Part shown: positions 15,628 to 24,488 of the stretch, in pieces | Position numbering within the stretch: position 1 is the first letter of the stretch | Layout: every line of letters starts with the position of its first letter | Assembly: GCA_902543855.1 (NCBI GenBank) | Contig: CACBZW010000003.1 | Location: 1-41,034, forward strand | DNA from: an uncultured Alphaproteobacteria bacterium | GTDB taxonomy: Bacteria; Pseudomonadota; Alphaproteobacteria; HIMB59 | DNA: 41,034 nt | Direction: 5' to 3' | The notes under the pieces: generated by a model | The model's database searches: none | Seen by the model: the letters and a program-made list of their open reading frames with translations, nothing else | What the model was told of the DNA's origin: nothing | Position numbers and translations under genes: made by a program

Positions 15628-17299
15628 TTTTATTCCCGGTTTAATTATGATAATTACTTCATTCTTATTGCCAACCATTCCTCAATATTTTAGACATCCT
15701 GCGATGTTATTATCGGTGGGTTTATCAGCTTTATCTTTATTTAATGGTTATGGAACTTTTTTAGAGTGGGACATACTTGGTTTAAATTTAATATTATATC
15801 AATCAGATAGTTTAACTCTTCCATTTGCTATTATTTTTCATATTGCAGCTATACTTGTAATAATTTTTAGCTGGCACAGTAAAAATTTAATGGAGCACAT
15901 GGCGACACTAGCTTATGCAGGCTCTGCTATTGGTGCTCTCCACGCAGGAGATTTTTTTAGTTTATTTATTTGGTGGGAAGCAACAGCTCTTACTTCAGTC
16001 TTTATAGTTTTTGCTGGAAATACAAATGCAGCAAAAGATGCAGCTATGAGATATTTGATCATTCAAGTTTCTTCAGGTGTATTACTTTTAATTGGCGCAT
16101 GTTTAATGCTATATCAAACAGGAAACCATAATTTAGCTGTTCTAGATTTAAAAACAAATTTTGGAATTTTTATATTTATTGCTTTTGGAATTAAGGCTGC
16201 ATTTCCTCTTTTAAATGGTTGGCTACAAGACTCTTACCCTGAGTCTTCGGTTACTGGCACAGTGGCACTTTCTGCTTTTACAACAAAATTGGCAATTTAT
16301 GCTTTAGCTAGAACTTTTCCAGGCACTGACTCACTGATTTGGATAGGTGCAATAATGACAGCTTTTCCTGTATTTTTTGCAGTCATAGAAAATGATTTAA
16401 GAAGAGTTTTGTCATTTAGTCTTAATAACCAATTAGGCTTTATGGTTGTTGGTATTGGTATTGGGACAGAACTTTCTCTTAATGGAACGGTAGCGCATGC
16501 GTTCGTTCATATAATTTATAAAGCTCTTTTGTTTATGAGTATGGGTGCTGTTTTATACAGAGCTGGAACAACAAAAGCTTCTGAATTAGGTGGCCTTTAC
16601 AAATATATGCCATTCACAACAATATTTTGCATTATAGGGGCCATGTCTATTTCTGCATTTCCGTTGTTCAGCGGATTTGTCGCCAAATCTTTAATAATGT
16701 CCTCGCTTGGAGGTATGGGAATGGTTTTAATTTACTTTATTTTATTCTTTGCTTCCGCAGGTGTTTTGGAGCACTCTGGGATAAAGATACCTTACTTTGC
16801 TTTTTTTGCACACGAGAGGAAGAATAAAGTTAAAGAGGCTCCAATTAATATGCTCATTGCAATGGGCATCGCTGCTTTTTTATGTATTGCTATAGGTGTA
16901 TTCCCAAAATATTTGTATCAAATACTTCCATACGCAGTTGAGTATCAGCCCTATACTTTAGACCATGTAATAAGTCAGCTACAACTTTTAGTTTTTGCAA
17001 TTATTGCATTTTTATTTTTAGTTAAATTTAAACTTTATCCCTCCGAGATTAGATCAACTGTTTTAAATTCTGATTGGTTTTACAGAAAAATGTTACCTGG
17101 TATTGGTAAACCCTTATTTAAAAAAATAGGTTTATTAACAGATAGTTTATATAAAAATTTAGGTTTATCTTTTAAACAAGTATTAAGTAAATCTTATAAA
17201 TTTAGTAATTTATCCTACATTAAAGTTACAACACCTAGTTTTGCAGGCACAATTCTAATATCAATTTTATTTATAATGTTAGTAATCGTTTTGGTGTGA
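15617..17299 (+). CDS. Proton-antiporter-M family subunit (third ND-like)
   Basis: The 560-residue polytopic protein has the ND-family core: FFSLFIWWEATALTSVFIVFAG with the helix-5 glutamate, FGIKAAFPLLNGWLQDSYPESS with the central lysine, FTTKLAIYAL with the second lysine, and HIIYKALLFMSMGAV. A C-terminal extension of about 110 residues (from about 450) holds a helix, a charged stretch and a final membrane anchor. It has a strong AGGAGG start. It ends with TGA immediately against the stop of the convergent chorismate mutase gene, with no room for a terminator. Confidence 0.88.
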   Translation: MISNFIPGLIMIITSFLLPTIPQYFRHPAMLLSVGLSALSLFNGYGTFLEWDILGLNLILYQSDSLTLPFAIIFHIAAILVIIFSWHSKNLMEHMATLAYAGSAIGALHAGDFFSLFIWWEATALTSVFIVFAGNTNAAKDAAMRYLIIQVSSGVLLLIGACLMLYQTGNHNLAVLDLKTNFGIFIFIAFGIKAAFPLLNGWLQDSYPESSVTGTVALSAFTTKLAIYALARTFPGTDSLIWIGAIMTAFPVFFAVIENDLRRVLSFSLNNQLGFMVVGIGIGTELSLNGTVAHAFVHIIYKALLFMSMGAVLYRAGTTKASELGGLYKYMPFTTIFCIIGAMSISAFPLFSGFVAKSLIMSSLGGMGMVLIYFILFFASAGVLEHSGIKIPYFAFFAHERKNKVKEAPINMLIAMGIAAFLCIAIGVFPKYLYQILPYAVEYQPYTLDHVISQLQLLVFAIIAFLFLVKFKLYPSEIRSTVLNSDWFYRKMLPGIGKPLFKKIGLLTDSLYKNLGLSFKQVLSKSYKFSNLSYIKVTTPSFAGTILISILFIMLVIVLV

Positions 17300-17590
17300 T
17301 TATTTTTTTATTTTTGCAGACTCTAGTTTAATAGCTTCTTGTATAAAAATTTGCCAAATTCTAACAATTATTTCAGCGTCAATTTTATTTTTTTTTGCTT
17401 TTGATTGAACAGACTTTAAAATATGAGTAATTCTTTCGTGATCAATTATTTCTTCTCTATTTTCCTTTAATTTAGTGACTTTGTGTATTTCTTTAAATCT
17501 ATCACCAATCAGCTCAATAATCTTGTTATCAATATTATCAATTTTCTTTCTTACTTTTTTAAGCTCTTCAATGTTATTTTTTTTAGTCAT
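17300..17590 (-). CDS. Chorismate mutase, AroQ class
   Basis: This small all-helical protein fits monofunctional AroQ chorismate mutases. It has LKKVRKKIDNIDNKIIELIGDRFKEIHKVTKLKE with the conserved R...D..I..L...R pattern, then a hinge with DHERI and a final helix (IWQIFIQEAIKLE). It would convert chorismate to prephenate for phenylalanine and tyrosine synthesis. The track starts at a TTG (17599). The ATG at 17590 (MTKKNN, 96 residues) is preferred. Only 31 bp separate it from the divergent LOG-family gene. Confidence 0.85.
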   Translation of the reverse strand: MTKKNNIEELKKVRKKIDNIDNKIIELIGDRFKEIHKVTKLKENREEIIDHERITHILKSVQSKAKKNKIDAEIIVRIWQIFIQEAIKLESAKIKK

Positions 17591-17621
17591 TTTTTTCAAT
17601 ATTGTTGTACAGTAAATCTAT

Positions 17622-18173
17622 ATGAAATTAAAAAATTCTAAACATAAAGTTGCCGTATTTTGCGGATCTATGTTTGGATCAAACAAAAATTTTAAAGATT
17701 TAGCTATAACAGTTACAAAATATCTAGCACAAAATGATTATAACATTGTTTATGGAGGGGGAGAAAATGGATTAATGGGTGTTGTTGCTAAGACAGCATT
17801 AAAATATAACGCCCATGTAACTGGTATCATCCCATCTTTTCTAGATAAGCGTGAGAAAATTCACACAAAAATTAACAAAATATATGTTACGAAAACAATG
17901 GAGCAAAGAAAAAAAAAGTTTTTACAATTGTCAGATAGTTTTGTCGCTTTACCTGGGGGTGGGGGTACAATAGAAGAAATTAGTTTAGTAATCAGCGCTC
18001 TTCAATTGGGTATTATAAAGGGTAAAAAATGTATTTTGTTTAATTATAATAATTATTGGTCTGATATAATTAATCAATACAAGAAAGTAATGAACTCCAA
18101 ATTTGCTTATAAAAACTTTAAAGATTTATTTTCAGTTTGTAATAATCTAAAAGAATTTAAAGAATTATATTAA
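17622..18173 (+). CDS. LOG-family nucleotide phosphoribohydrolase (TIGR00730)
   Basis: This 183-residue Rossmann-fold protein is of the Lonely Guy/YvdD type. It has FCGSMFGSN near residue 13, VYGGGENGLMG at 43-53, MEQRKKKF at 93-100 and the catalytic LPGGGGTIEE at 110-118. Family members release the base from N6-modified AMP or related nucleotides. In bacteria they serve nucleotide turnover rather than hormone synthesis, and the natural substrate here is unknown. Its stop codon interlocks with that of the convergent amidotransferase gene in TTAA. Confidence 0.85.
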   Translation: MKLKNSKHKVAVFCGSMFGSNKNFKDLAITVTKYLAQNDYNIVYGGGENGLMGVVAKTALKYNAHVTGIIPSFLDKREKIHTKINKIYVTKTMEQRKKKFLQLSDSFVALPGGGGTIEEISLVISALQLGIIKGKKCILFNYNNYWSDIINQYKKVMNSKFAYKNFKDLFSVCNNLKEFKELY

Positions 18174-18955
18174 TTCTTTCTCAAATAACTTAGCCAATTT
18201 TTTAATTCTTTGTGTCTTAACGTATCATTTAACAAAGATTGACTATAACTCTTGTTATTAGGTCTTTTAAAGTCTTTGATTAACCCTTGTATTTGATTTT
18301 TACTAAACAGTTTTTCTTTGAGTAAAATATTTTTTCTTGCATTTAAAATTTGTCCTGTGTATTTAAAATTAAATTCAGGATGATATTGGGTACCCCAAAA
18401 TTTATTGCTTACAAGAGATTGAATTGAGTAATGATTGTCTGACAGAACATGAGATCTATTAGGCTTTTGGGATATATGGTCAATATGAGAAGCAAAAGCA
18501 TCAAATATCAAGGGCTTATCTTTGTACATTGGATGATGCACACCATATTTATTAATACTTATATTATAGGCTATTCCAATTTCTCTACCTTTGGGATTTT
18601 TTTTAACTGAGCCACCATTTGCAACAGTAAAAAGTTGCATACCCCAACAACTACCAAACATATTTACCTTTAATTTTGATAACTTTTTCATGAGAGAAAT
18701 TTGGTTTTTAATTTCTCTTGTATTATCATAAATATTGAGACTTGAACCTGTCCACACAATGCCGGTAAATGATTTGATGAAACTTTCGTCATAATTTTCA
18801 TCTAAGTTCATAGATGGATAAATGAATGTAGTTTTTATTTTTGAATTAATTATTTTTAGTTGGTCTCTGTAAAACTCACATATTGGTTGTAATCCATATC
18901 TAGCTAGTTTACCCCATCCGTTTTTGTCATATCCATTAACTATTAGTAAATTCAT
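18170..18955 (-). CDS. Class I glutamine amidotransferase-like protein
   Basis: The 261-residue protein has a GATase class I fold like the glutaminase part of GMP synthetase. The nucleophile is C103 in MFGSCWGMQ, and the histidine-glutamate pair is H192/E194 in TQYHPEF. No synthetase domain is attached, so it either works with a separate partner or hydrolyses gamma-glutamyl compounds. The specific function cannot be read from the sequence. It starts 28 bp from the divergent EamA gene and shares the TTAA stop overlap with the LOG gene. Confidence 0.8.
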   Translation of the reverse strand: MNLLIVNGYDKNGWGKLARYGLQPICEFYRDQLKIINSKIKTTFIYPSMNLDENYDESFIKSFTGIVWTGSSLNIYDNTREIKNQISLMKKLSKLKVNMFGSCWGMQLFTVANGGSVKKNPKGREIGIAYNISINKYGVHHPMYKDKPLIFDAFASHIDHISQKPNRSHVLSDNHYSIQSLVSNKFWGTQYHPEFNFKYTGQILNARKNILLKEKLFSKNQIQGLIKDFKRPNNKSYSQSLLNDTLRHKELKNWLSYLRKN

Positions 18956-18983
18956 TCATATTTAATATATTTAGATTAACCAC

Positions 18984-19856
18984 ATGTCAGCATTTATCTA
19001 CAAGTCTTTGTCCGTACTTTTTTTTGTTTTAATGAGTGTATGTATAAAAGCAACAGGCGACAACTTACCATTATTTGAGGTAGTTTTTTTCAGAAATCTA
19101 TTTGCTCTTATTCCATTGATAGTTGTCATTTATTATTTAAATCTAAAAATATCTTCTATTAACAATTATAAACTTCATTTTTTTAGAGGTTTTGTAGGAA
19201 TTTCAGCAATGAGTCTTTTCTTCATATCTCTTAGATATGTTCCGCTGATCGAAATGCAAACAATCAGTTTTTCATCTGTTTTTTTTATATCTATATTATC
19301 AATTTTTTTTCTGGGTGAAAAAATTGGATATAGGAGGATAATTGCAATCATTATTGGCTTTATAGGAGTAGTAATTATTTTGAAACCGGACGTGAATTTA
19401 TTAAACAACTATTCTGTTTTACCACTTTTAGCTAGTATATTTTTGTCAATGGCAGTGATAATTCTAAAAAAAATATTAATAACTAATAATAATGTTTTAA
19501 CGGTATGGGCCTTTACTTTATTTGGAACAGTTTCAAGTTTATTTTTCTATAGTGATGATTGGATATGGCCAAATAATTTAGACTTAGTTTTTCTAATTGC
19601 CTCGGGTTTTTTAGGGTTTACTGCTCAATTTTGTCTTACTAAATCTTTTCAATTAGCAGATGCCTCTGTTCTTGCTCCTTTAGACTTCACTTCTGTTGTT
19701 TGGGCATTTGTCATCGGTTATATTTTTTTTGGTGAGTTTCTCTCGAAAGAGGTGCTACTAGGAGGTCCATTAATTTTACTTTCAGTCGGATATATTTTTT
19801 ATCGTGAAACTGTCCTTCGAAAAAAAATAGTCCTTGGAAGCAATAAGCAATTTTAG
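18984..19856 (+). CDS. EamA-family (DMT superfamily) transporter
   Basis: The 290-residue protein has ten hydrophobic helices in two five-helix EamA repeats. The first repeat has ATGDNLPLFEVVFFRNLFALIPL and helix 5 ending IGFIGVVIILKPD. The second has TAQFCLTKSFQLADASVLAPLDFTSVVWAFVIGYIFFGE. These proteins usually export amino acids, nucleosides or other metabolites. The substrate is not predictable. It stands divergent from the amidotransferase gene. Confidence 0.88.
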   Translation: MSAFIYKSLSVLFFVLMSVCIKATGDNLPLFEVVFFRNLFALIPLIVVIYYLNLKISSINNYKLHFFRGFVGISAMSLFFISLRYVPLIEMQTISFSSVFFISILSIFFLGEKIGYRRIIAIIIGFIGVVIILKPDVNLLNNYSVLPLLASIFLSMAVIILKKILITNNNVLTVWAFTLFGTVSSLFFYSDDWIWPNNLDLVFLIASGFLGFTAQFCLTKSFQLADASVLAPLDFTSVVWAFVIGYIFFGEFLSKEVLLGGPLILLSVGYIFYRETVLRKKIVLGSNKQF

Positions 19857-19898
19857 AAATTTTTAGACAGATTTAAAATTTTTTGATATTTAATCTTA

Positions 19899-20339
19899 AT
19901 GGAATATTTGCACACAATGGTTCGAGTAAGTGATATTGAGCAATCACTTGACTTTTATTGTAATAAATTAGGATTAATTGAATACTCGAGAAAAGAGAGT
20001 GAAAAGGGTCGATTTACTCTAATTTTTCTTTGTGCTCCTGATGATAAAGACACTGCTAATAGTAAAAAGAAACCTCTTTTAGAATTAACTTACAATTGGG
20101 ACAAAGAAGAATACAAAGGTGGTAGAAATTTTGGTCATCTAGCTTTTAGAGTAGATAATATTTATCAAGTTTGTGAAAATCTGATTAAAAAGAATGTTAT
20201 TATAAACAGACCTCCTAGAGATGGATATATGGCATTCATAAAATCACCAGACGGCATATCAATAGAGTTACTTCAAAAAGGTGAGAGCCTTGAAATAAAA
20301 GAGCCTTGGGCCAGTATGCAAAATAATGGGTCTTGGTAG
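19899..20339 (+). CDS. gloA: Lactoylglutathione lyase (glyoxalase I)
   Basis: The 146-residue vicinal-oxygen-chelate protein has a glyoxalase I layout. The metal ligands are H5 (YLHTMVRV), a glutamate in LLELTYNW, a histidine in NFGHLAFRV and a glutamate in SIELLQKG. RVSDIEQSLDFYCNKLGL is the standard first module. It would detoxify methylglyoxal as its glutathione hemithioacetal. Only 1 bp separates its stop from that of the convergent ATPase zeta gene. Confidence 0.92.
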   Translation: MEYLHTMVRVSDIEQSLDFYCNKLGLIEYSRKESEKGRFTLIFLCAPDDKDTANSKKKPLLELTYNWDKEEYKGGRNFGHLAFRVDNIYQVCENLIKKNVIINRPPRDGYMAFIKSPDGISIELLQKGESLEIKEPWASMQNNGSW

Positions 20340-20340
20340 A

Positions 20341-20622
20341 TTATATTTCTGAGAGTTTTTTCACTAGATCTTCTCTAGTCAGACTACCATTATTTTGAGC
20401 TAATACATCTAAGGATTTACGTATTATGTCTTCATCTCCTGGTTCCTCAAGATCAGATAATATTATTTCTCTCAGTAATTCTGAATTATCGGATTGTCCA
20501 ATATCATCTAAAATGTATTGAGCAAAGATTTTGTTTCTTGAATTTCTTTTTTCAAATTCTGTTTGCTCTTTTTGGCTTTGCTCTGCTTCAAAGGCTTTTT
20601 GTCTGTCTTTAAATTTGTCCAT
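20341..20622 (-). CDS. ATP synthase zeta subunit (DUF1476 inhibitor)
   Basis: The 93-residue protein matches the alphaproteobacterial F1-ATPase zeta inhibitor. It has FKDRQKAFEAEQSQ at the inhibitory N-terminus, RNSRNKIFAQYILDDIG, DLEEPGDEDIIRKSLDVL and a final LTREDLVKKLSE helix. In Paracoccus the zeta N-terminus inserts into F1 and blocks ATP hydrolysis. The gene is far from any ATP synthase operon in view. It lies 6 bp downstream of mmsA and is probably cotranscribed with it. Databases may list it only as a DUF1476 protein. Confidence 0.88.
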   Translation of the reverse strand: MDKFKDRQKAFEAEQSQKEQTEFEKRNSRNKIFAQYILDDIGQSDNSELLREIILSDLEEPGDEDIIRKSLDVLAQNNGSLTREDLVKKLSEI

Positions 20623-20628
20623 AGTTCA

Positions 20629-22119
20629 TTATTTCATAGTTGGCATGTTGAGTGAAGCCCCTGCGACATCATCTGGCCATCTCGATGTTATTGTCTTACG
20701 TTTGGTATAAAAATTAATCCCTTCTTCTCCATGCATTCCATGACCACCAAATATTGAGCCTTTCCAGCCACCAAAAGTATAAAAAGACATTGGAACTGGA
20801 ATAGGAATGTTTATCCCAACCATTCCTATTTGGACATTTTTCATAAAATTTCTCGCTAATGAGCCACTTGATGTATAAATAGAAGTGCCATTGCCAAACT
20901 GATGTTTATTAATCAGTTTTATAGCCTCTTCAAAATTATTCATATTAAGCACAGATAAAACAGGGCCGAAAATCTCCTCTTTGTATATAGTCATACCATC
21001 AGTAACATTATTAAATATTGTAGGACCAACAAAATTACCATTTTCATAACCTTGAAGACTAATTCCTCTTCCATCTAACTCTAATTTCGCACCCTCTTGA
21101 ACACCTTTTTCAATATATGATAGAACTTTTTGTTTGTGTTCCTTTGTAATGAGAGGTCCCATTTCACTTTGAGGGTCTAAAGACTCCCCAACTTTGATTT
21201 TACTTGCCTTCTCCTTTAGCAGATCCATAAATGGTTTTTGAATATTTCCAACAGGCATAGCAACTGATGTTGCCATACAACGTTCACCAGCAGATCCAAA
21301 AGCTGCTCCAATTAGTCCATTTACTGCATCCTCTAAATTCGCGTCTTCCATTATAAGCATATGGTTTTTAGCACCACCAAGAGCCTGAACTCTTTTATTT
21401 GTTTTTGAACATTCTGTGTAAATGTACTTTGCAACAGGTGTTGAGCCAACAAAACTTACTGAAGAAATATCTTCACACTGAAGTATAAGATCTACAATAT
21501 TTTTATCGCCATTTACGACCGTGAGAACGTTATCAGGTAGACCAGCTTCACTCATTAACTCTGCAAGTTTTAAAGAGCATTGAGGAACTTTCTCAGAAGG
21601 TTTTAGCATAAAGGCATTTCCACATGCTATTGATAATGGAAACATCCACATTGGAACCATAGCTGGGAAATTAAATGGTGTAATACCAGCACAAATTCCC
21701 AAAGGCTGCTTAATATCAAACAAATCTACGTTTGTTCCAACGTTAATTGAGTGATTTCCTTTCAATAAATGAGGAATACCGCATGCAAAGTCAACTACTT
21801 CAAGACCTCTCTGCAAAGATCCTTTAGCATCAGAAAAAACTTTCCCATGTTCTTCAGATATTATTTTTGCTATTAAATCAAAATTTTTTTCAATTAAATT
21901 TTTAAATTTAAATAAAATTTCACTTCTTTTTGTAATGGGTGTATTAGCCCATAAAGGTTGTGCTAATTTCATTTTATTGATAATTTTTTCAAACTCATCT
22001 CTTGTTGTTTTTGGAATATGCGCATATTCCTCACCCGTACTAGGTTTATATAATTTTATGAAGTCTTTTGAATTACTAGATATTAATTTAGAGTCAGAGA
22101 AGTTTTCAATTATTTTCAT
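20629..22119 (-). CDS. mmsA: CoA-acylating methylmalonate-semialdehyde dehydrogenase
   Basis: The 496-residue aldehyde dehydrogenase has features of the MmsA/IolA subfamily: GICAGITPFNFPAMVPMWMFP at 141-161, SFVGSTPVAKYIY, and the catalytic C281 in FGSAGERCMATS. MTIYKEEIFGPVL and the C-terminal FYTKRKTITSRWP also fit. It oxidises malonate or methylmalonate semialdehyde to acetyl- or propionyl-CoA with NAD and CoA, in valine, inositol or beta-alanine breakdown. No clear ribosome site precedes the ATG. It is divergent from the TPP-riboswitch operon. Confidence 0.93.
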   Translation of the reverse strand: MKIIENFSDSKLISSNSKDFIKLYKPSTGEEYAHIPKTTRDEFEKIINKMKLAQPLWANTPITKRSEILFKFKNLIEKNFDLIAKIISEEHGKVFSDAKGSLQRGLEVVDFACGIPHLLKGNHSINVGTNVDLFDIKQPLGICAGITPFNFPAMVPMWMFPLSIACGNAFMLKPSEKVPQCSLKLAELMSEAGLPDNVLTVVNGDKNIVDLILQCEDISSVSFVGSTPVAKYIYTECSKTNKRVQALGGAKNHMLIMEDANLEDAVNGLIGAAFGSAGERCMATSVAMPVGNIQKPFMDLLKEKASKIKVGESLDPQSEMGPLITKEHKQKVLSYIEKGVQEGAKLELDGRGISLQGYENGNFVGPTIFNNVTDGMTIYKEEIFGPVLSVLNMNNFEEAIKLINKHQFGNGTSIYTSSGSLARNFMKNVQIGMVGINIPIPVPMSFYTFGGWKGSIFGGHGMHGEEGINFYTKRKTITSRWPDDVAGASLNMPTMK

Positions 22120-22160
22120 GTGATGTTTTTAATATTAAATTTGTTTTTAGTAAAGATAAT

Positions 22161-22189
22161 TGATTTATTTTAGTTAGTTTGATAATATG
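22161..22189 (+). promoter_or_regulatory. Probable promoter of the thiamin operon
   Basis: TTGATT, a 17-base spacer and TAATAT would start transcription near 22195, exactly where the first helix of the TPP riboswitch begins. An alternative -10, GATAAT, overlaps it with a 15-base spacer. The fit between promoter and aptamer start supports the call. Confidence 0.55.
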
Positions 22190-22194
22190 GACCT

Positions 22195-22280
22195 TTAAGG
22201 GGTGCTGAAAGGCTGAGAAAGGTAATACTTAACCCTCGAACCTGATCCAGGTAATTCTGGCGTAGGAAGTTTCCCTTAAA
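22195..22280 (+). ncRNA. TPP riboswitch (THI element)
   Basis: The conserved aptamer elements occur in order: GGGGTGCT, GGCTGAGA, GTAATAC, GAACCTGATCC and GGCGTAGGAAG. The closing helix P1 is perfect: TTTAAGGG at 22195-22202 pairs with CCCTTAAA at 22273-22280. It precedes a sodium symporter and thiMED genes, so thiamin pyrophosphate should turn the operon off. Only 25 bases separate P1 from the ATG at 22306 and no terminator hairpin is seen, so control is probably at translation initiation. Confidence 0.97.
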
Positions 22281-22305
22281 TACTTTTAAAACAAGAGCAA
22301 ATTAG

Positions 22306-23691
22306 ATGGAAATTCTTTTTTTAATTTTATTTGGATTAATTTTTACTGCATCATTCTTTTTTTTGAAAAAAAATGAATTATCAGATGATAAATTTGTTAT
22401 TAAAAATAAATATAACTTATTTTTTTCAATATCTTCTTTTGTATCTTCTGCATTGGGTTTTTGGATAATATTTTCGCCTGCCGCAGCAGCTACTTGGGGT
22501 GGAATGGGTAATGTGATTGGTTATGCTCTTGGAGCTGCGATGCCTTTAGTTTTATTCATCTTTATAGGAAAATATGTAAGAAAGGTTTTTCCAAACTCAA
22601 CAGGCTTTCACGATTGTATCGAAAATCGTTTTGGTAAGAACTTATCTCACTTTGTTATAATAGTTTCTTTAGTTTATATGACAGTTTTCTTAATAGCTGA
22701 AATTACAGCTATCTCAAAGTTCTTTAATTTTTTAAATGATACACCTTATTGGATTTCTTCAATGATAATTATATTAATTGCTTTATCGTACGTTCTAATT
22801 GGAGGATTGTCGGCAACAATATTTACCGATTTAATTCAATTCATATTCATTATAGGAATTTGTTTGTTTTTAGTTTTTAAAATTCCATTCCAAGACTTTT
22901 CAGATAACTCTTCATTTATGATCGAAAATACACATTTATTTGATTTTAATAATCAATTCCTATGGATAACAGGTTTGACTTTTTTAGTAGCAGTTACATT
23001 TACCAATCTTTTTCACCATGGTAATTGGCAAAGAATTTATGCTGCTAAAGATAATAAAACGCTTAGTATTGGCTTAGTTATATCTGCTTTAATTATATTT
23101 ATAATTGTTTATTTCATTGGATACTCTGGACTAGTTTCAATCTCACTTTACGCAATGGATGATCCTGATTTAACATTTGTGAAACTTTTCGGTTTACTCG
23201 AGACTTCATTTATAAAATACATTTTTGTAATATTAGCTGCTTCTCTTGTATTGAGTAGTATTGATACATTAATAAATGCTATAAATTCTCAGATAGTCTC
23301 TTTAAGCACAAGTTACTCCTTAAAATCCTCTTCAAACTTATACTTTATTATTGTTTTCTTGGTGGCAGTTTTCATACTATCCTCGCAAGGCTACAATGTC
23401 TTATACGTCTTCTTAATTGCTGATTTAATTTGTTGTTGCTTAGTTTTACCTTTTCTGTTGGGATTATTTGGTTTTAATATCTCTACAAAAAAAATATATA
23501 TAATCTCTTTTTTGAGCTTACTACTGGGAGTATTAATATTTCCTGATCCCTCATTCAGCAAAAATATAATGAGCGATTTTCTGAATATTAATTTCACATT
23601 TATTAATAACTATAAATTATTCTCATCATTTTTAGTGCCAATTCTATTTTCCACAATATTGACACTTTTGATGAAAAGGAAAGGTATATAA
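22306..23691 (+). CDS. thiV: Sodium:solute symporter, probable thiamin-precursor transporter (ThiV-like)
   Basis: The 461-residue protein of the SSS family has about 13 hydrophobic helices. It has a sodium-site-like SPAAAATWGGMGNVIGYALGAAMPL at about residues 57-81, GGLSATIFTDLIQF near 166-179, and FHHGNWQRIYAAKD. It sits directly behind a TPP riboswitch and one base overlaps thiM. In SAR11, a riboswitch-controlled symporter named ThiV is the proposed importer of the pyrimidine precursor HMP. By analogy this gene has that role, but thiamin or thiazole uptake is also possible. The ribosome site is weak (AAGAG). Confidence 0.75.
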   Translation: MEILFLILFGLIFTASFFFLKKNELSDDKFVIKNKYNLFFSISSFVSSALGFWIIFSPAAAATWGGMGNVIGYALGAAMPLVLFIFIGKYVRKVFPNSTGFHDCIENRFGKNLSHFVIIVSLVYMTVFLIAEITAISKFFNFLNDTPYWISSMIIILIALSYVLIGGLSATIFTDLIQFIFIIGICLFLVFKIPFQDFSDNSSFMIENTHLFDFNNQFLWITGLTFLVAVTFTNLFHHGNWQRIYAAKDNKTLSIGLVISALIIFIIVYFIGYSGLVSISLYAMDDPDLTFVKLFGLLETSFIKYIFVILAASLVLSSIDTLINAINSQIVSLSTSYSLKSSSNLYFIIVFLVAVFILSSQGYNVLYVFLIADLICCCLVLPFLLGLFGFNISTKKIYIISFLSLLLGVLIFPDPSFSKNIMSDFLNINFTFINNYKLFSSFLVPILFSTILTLLMKRKGI

Positions 23692-24488
23692 TGGAACATA
23701 TTTATAATGATTTAAAAAACTTAAGAGATAAAGGAGCACTTGTACATTGTATTACAAATTACGTGGCAATGAATATAAACGCTAATATTCTTCTCTCTAT
23801 CGGAGCATCTCCTTTGATGTCTCATGCAACAAATGAACTTAAAGAAATAGCTGCTATATCGTCTTGTCTTGTTAATAATATTGGAACGTTAGACGATAAT
23901 TGGAGGCCTAGCTTCTTAGAGGCTTCTAAATATTATGTTGAACAAGAAAAACCAATCATATTAGACCCTGTAGGTTCAGGTGCGAGTAAGTTAAGAACTC
24001 AAACTTCTCTTGACATTATTAAAAGCTCTAAAAAATTAATTATCAGAGGAAACGCATCTGAAATTCAATCACTAGTAGATCAAAATAAAATATCTTCAAA
24101 GGGAGTTGACTCATCAATTGAAAGTCACGCAGCTATTGAGTCTGGAAAAATTTTATCTAACGAGAATAATTGTGTTGTATTTATAAGCGGTAGAGACGAC
24201 TTCATTATTTATGAAGATAATGTCACTAAAATTTCAAATGGATCAAGTGTAATGACGAAGGTCACAGCTATCGGTTGCTCTTTATCGTGCATAGTAGGAG
24301 CATTTGCTGCTGTAGGTGAAAGTTTGTACAAATCTGCGATAAGCTCAGCGGCTATTTTTTCAATCGCAGGAGAACTCGCAGCATCAAAATCAGAGGGGCC
24401 AGGAGATTTTCAAGTAAATTTCTTGAACAAATTAAATAATATTACAGAAAAAGAAATTTTAGATAATTTAAAAATTACTAGTGTTTAA
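23691..24488 (+). CDS. thiM: Hydroxyethylthiazole kinase
   Basis: The 265-residue ribokinase-like enzyme phosphorylates hydroxyethylthiazole. VHCITNYVAMNINANILLSIGASPLMSHA at the N-terminus, ILDPVGSGASKLRT, IRGNASEIQSL and VTAIGCSLSCIVGAF (the catalytic cysteine motif) are typical ThiM features. It overlaps the transporter stop by one base (TAATG). It supplies the thiazole phosphate for ThiE and thus indicates thiazole salvage. Confidence 0.95.
   Translation: MEHIYNDLKNLRDKGALVHCITNYVAMNINANILLSIGASPLMSHATNELKEIAAISSCLVNNIGTLDDNWRPSFLEASKYYVEQEKPIILDPVGSGASKLRTQTSLDIIKSSKKLIIRGNASEIQSLVDQNKISSKGVDSSIESHAAIESGKILSNENNCVVFISGRDDFIIYEDNVTKISNGSSVMTKVTAIGCSLSCIVGAFAAVGESLYKSAISSAAIFSIAGELAASKSEGPGDFQVNFLNKLNNITEKEILDNLKITSV

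Noticed and set aside
17591-17599. TTG start for chorismate mutase
   Set aside because: An ATG nine bases downstream gives a normal AroQ N-terminus and neither has a ribosome site, so ATG is preferred.
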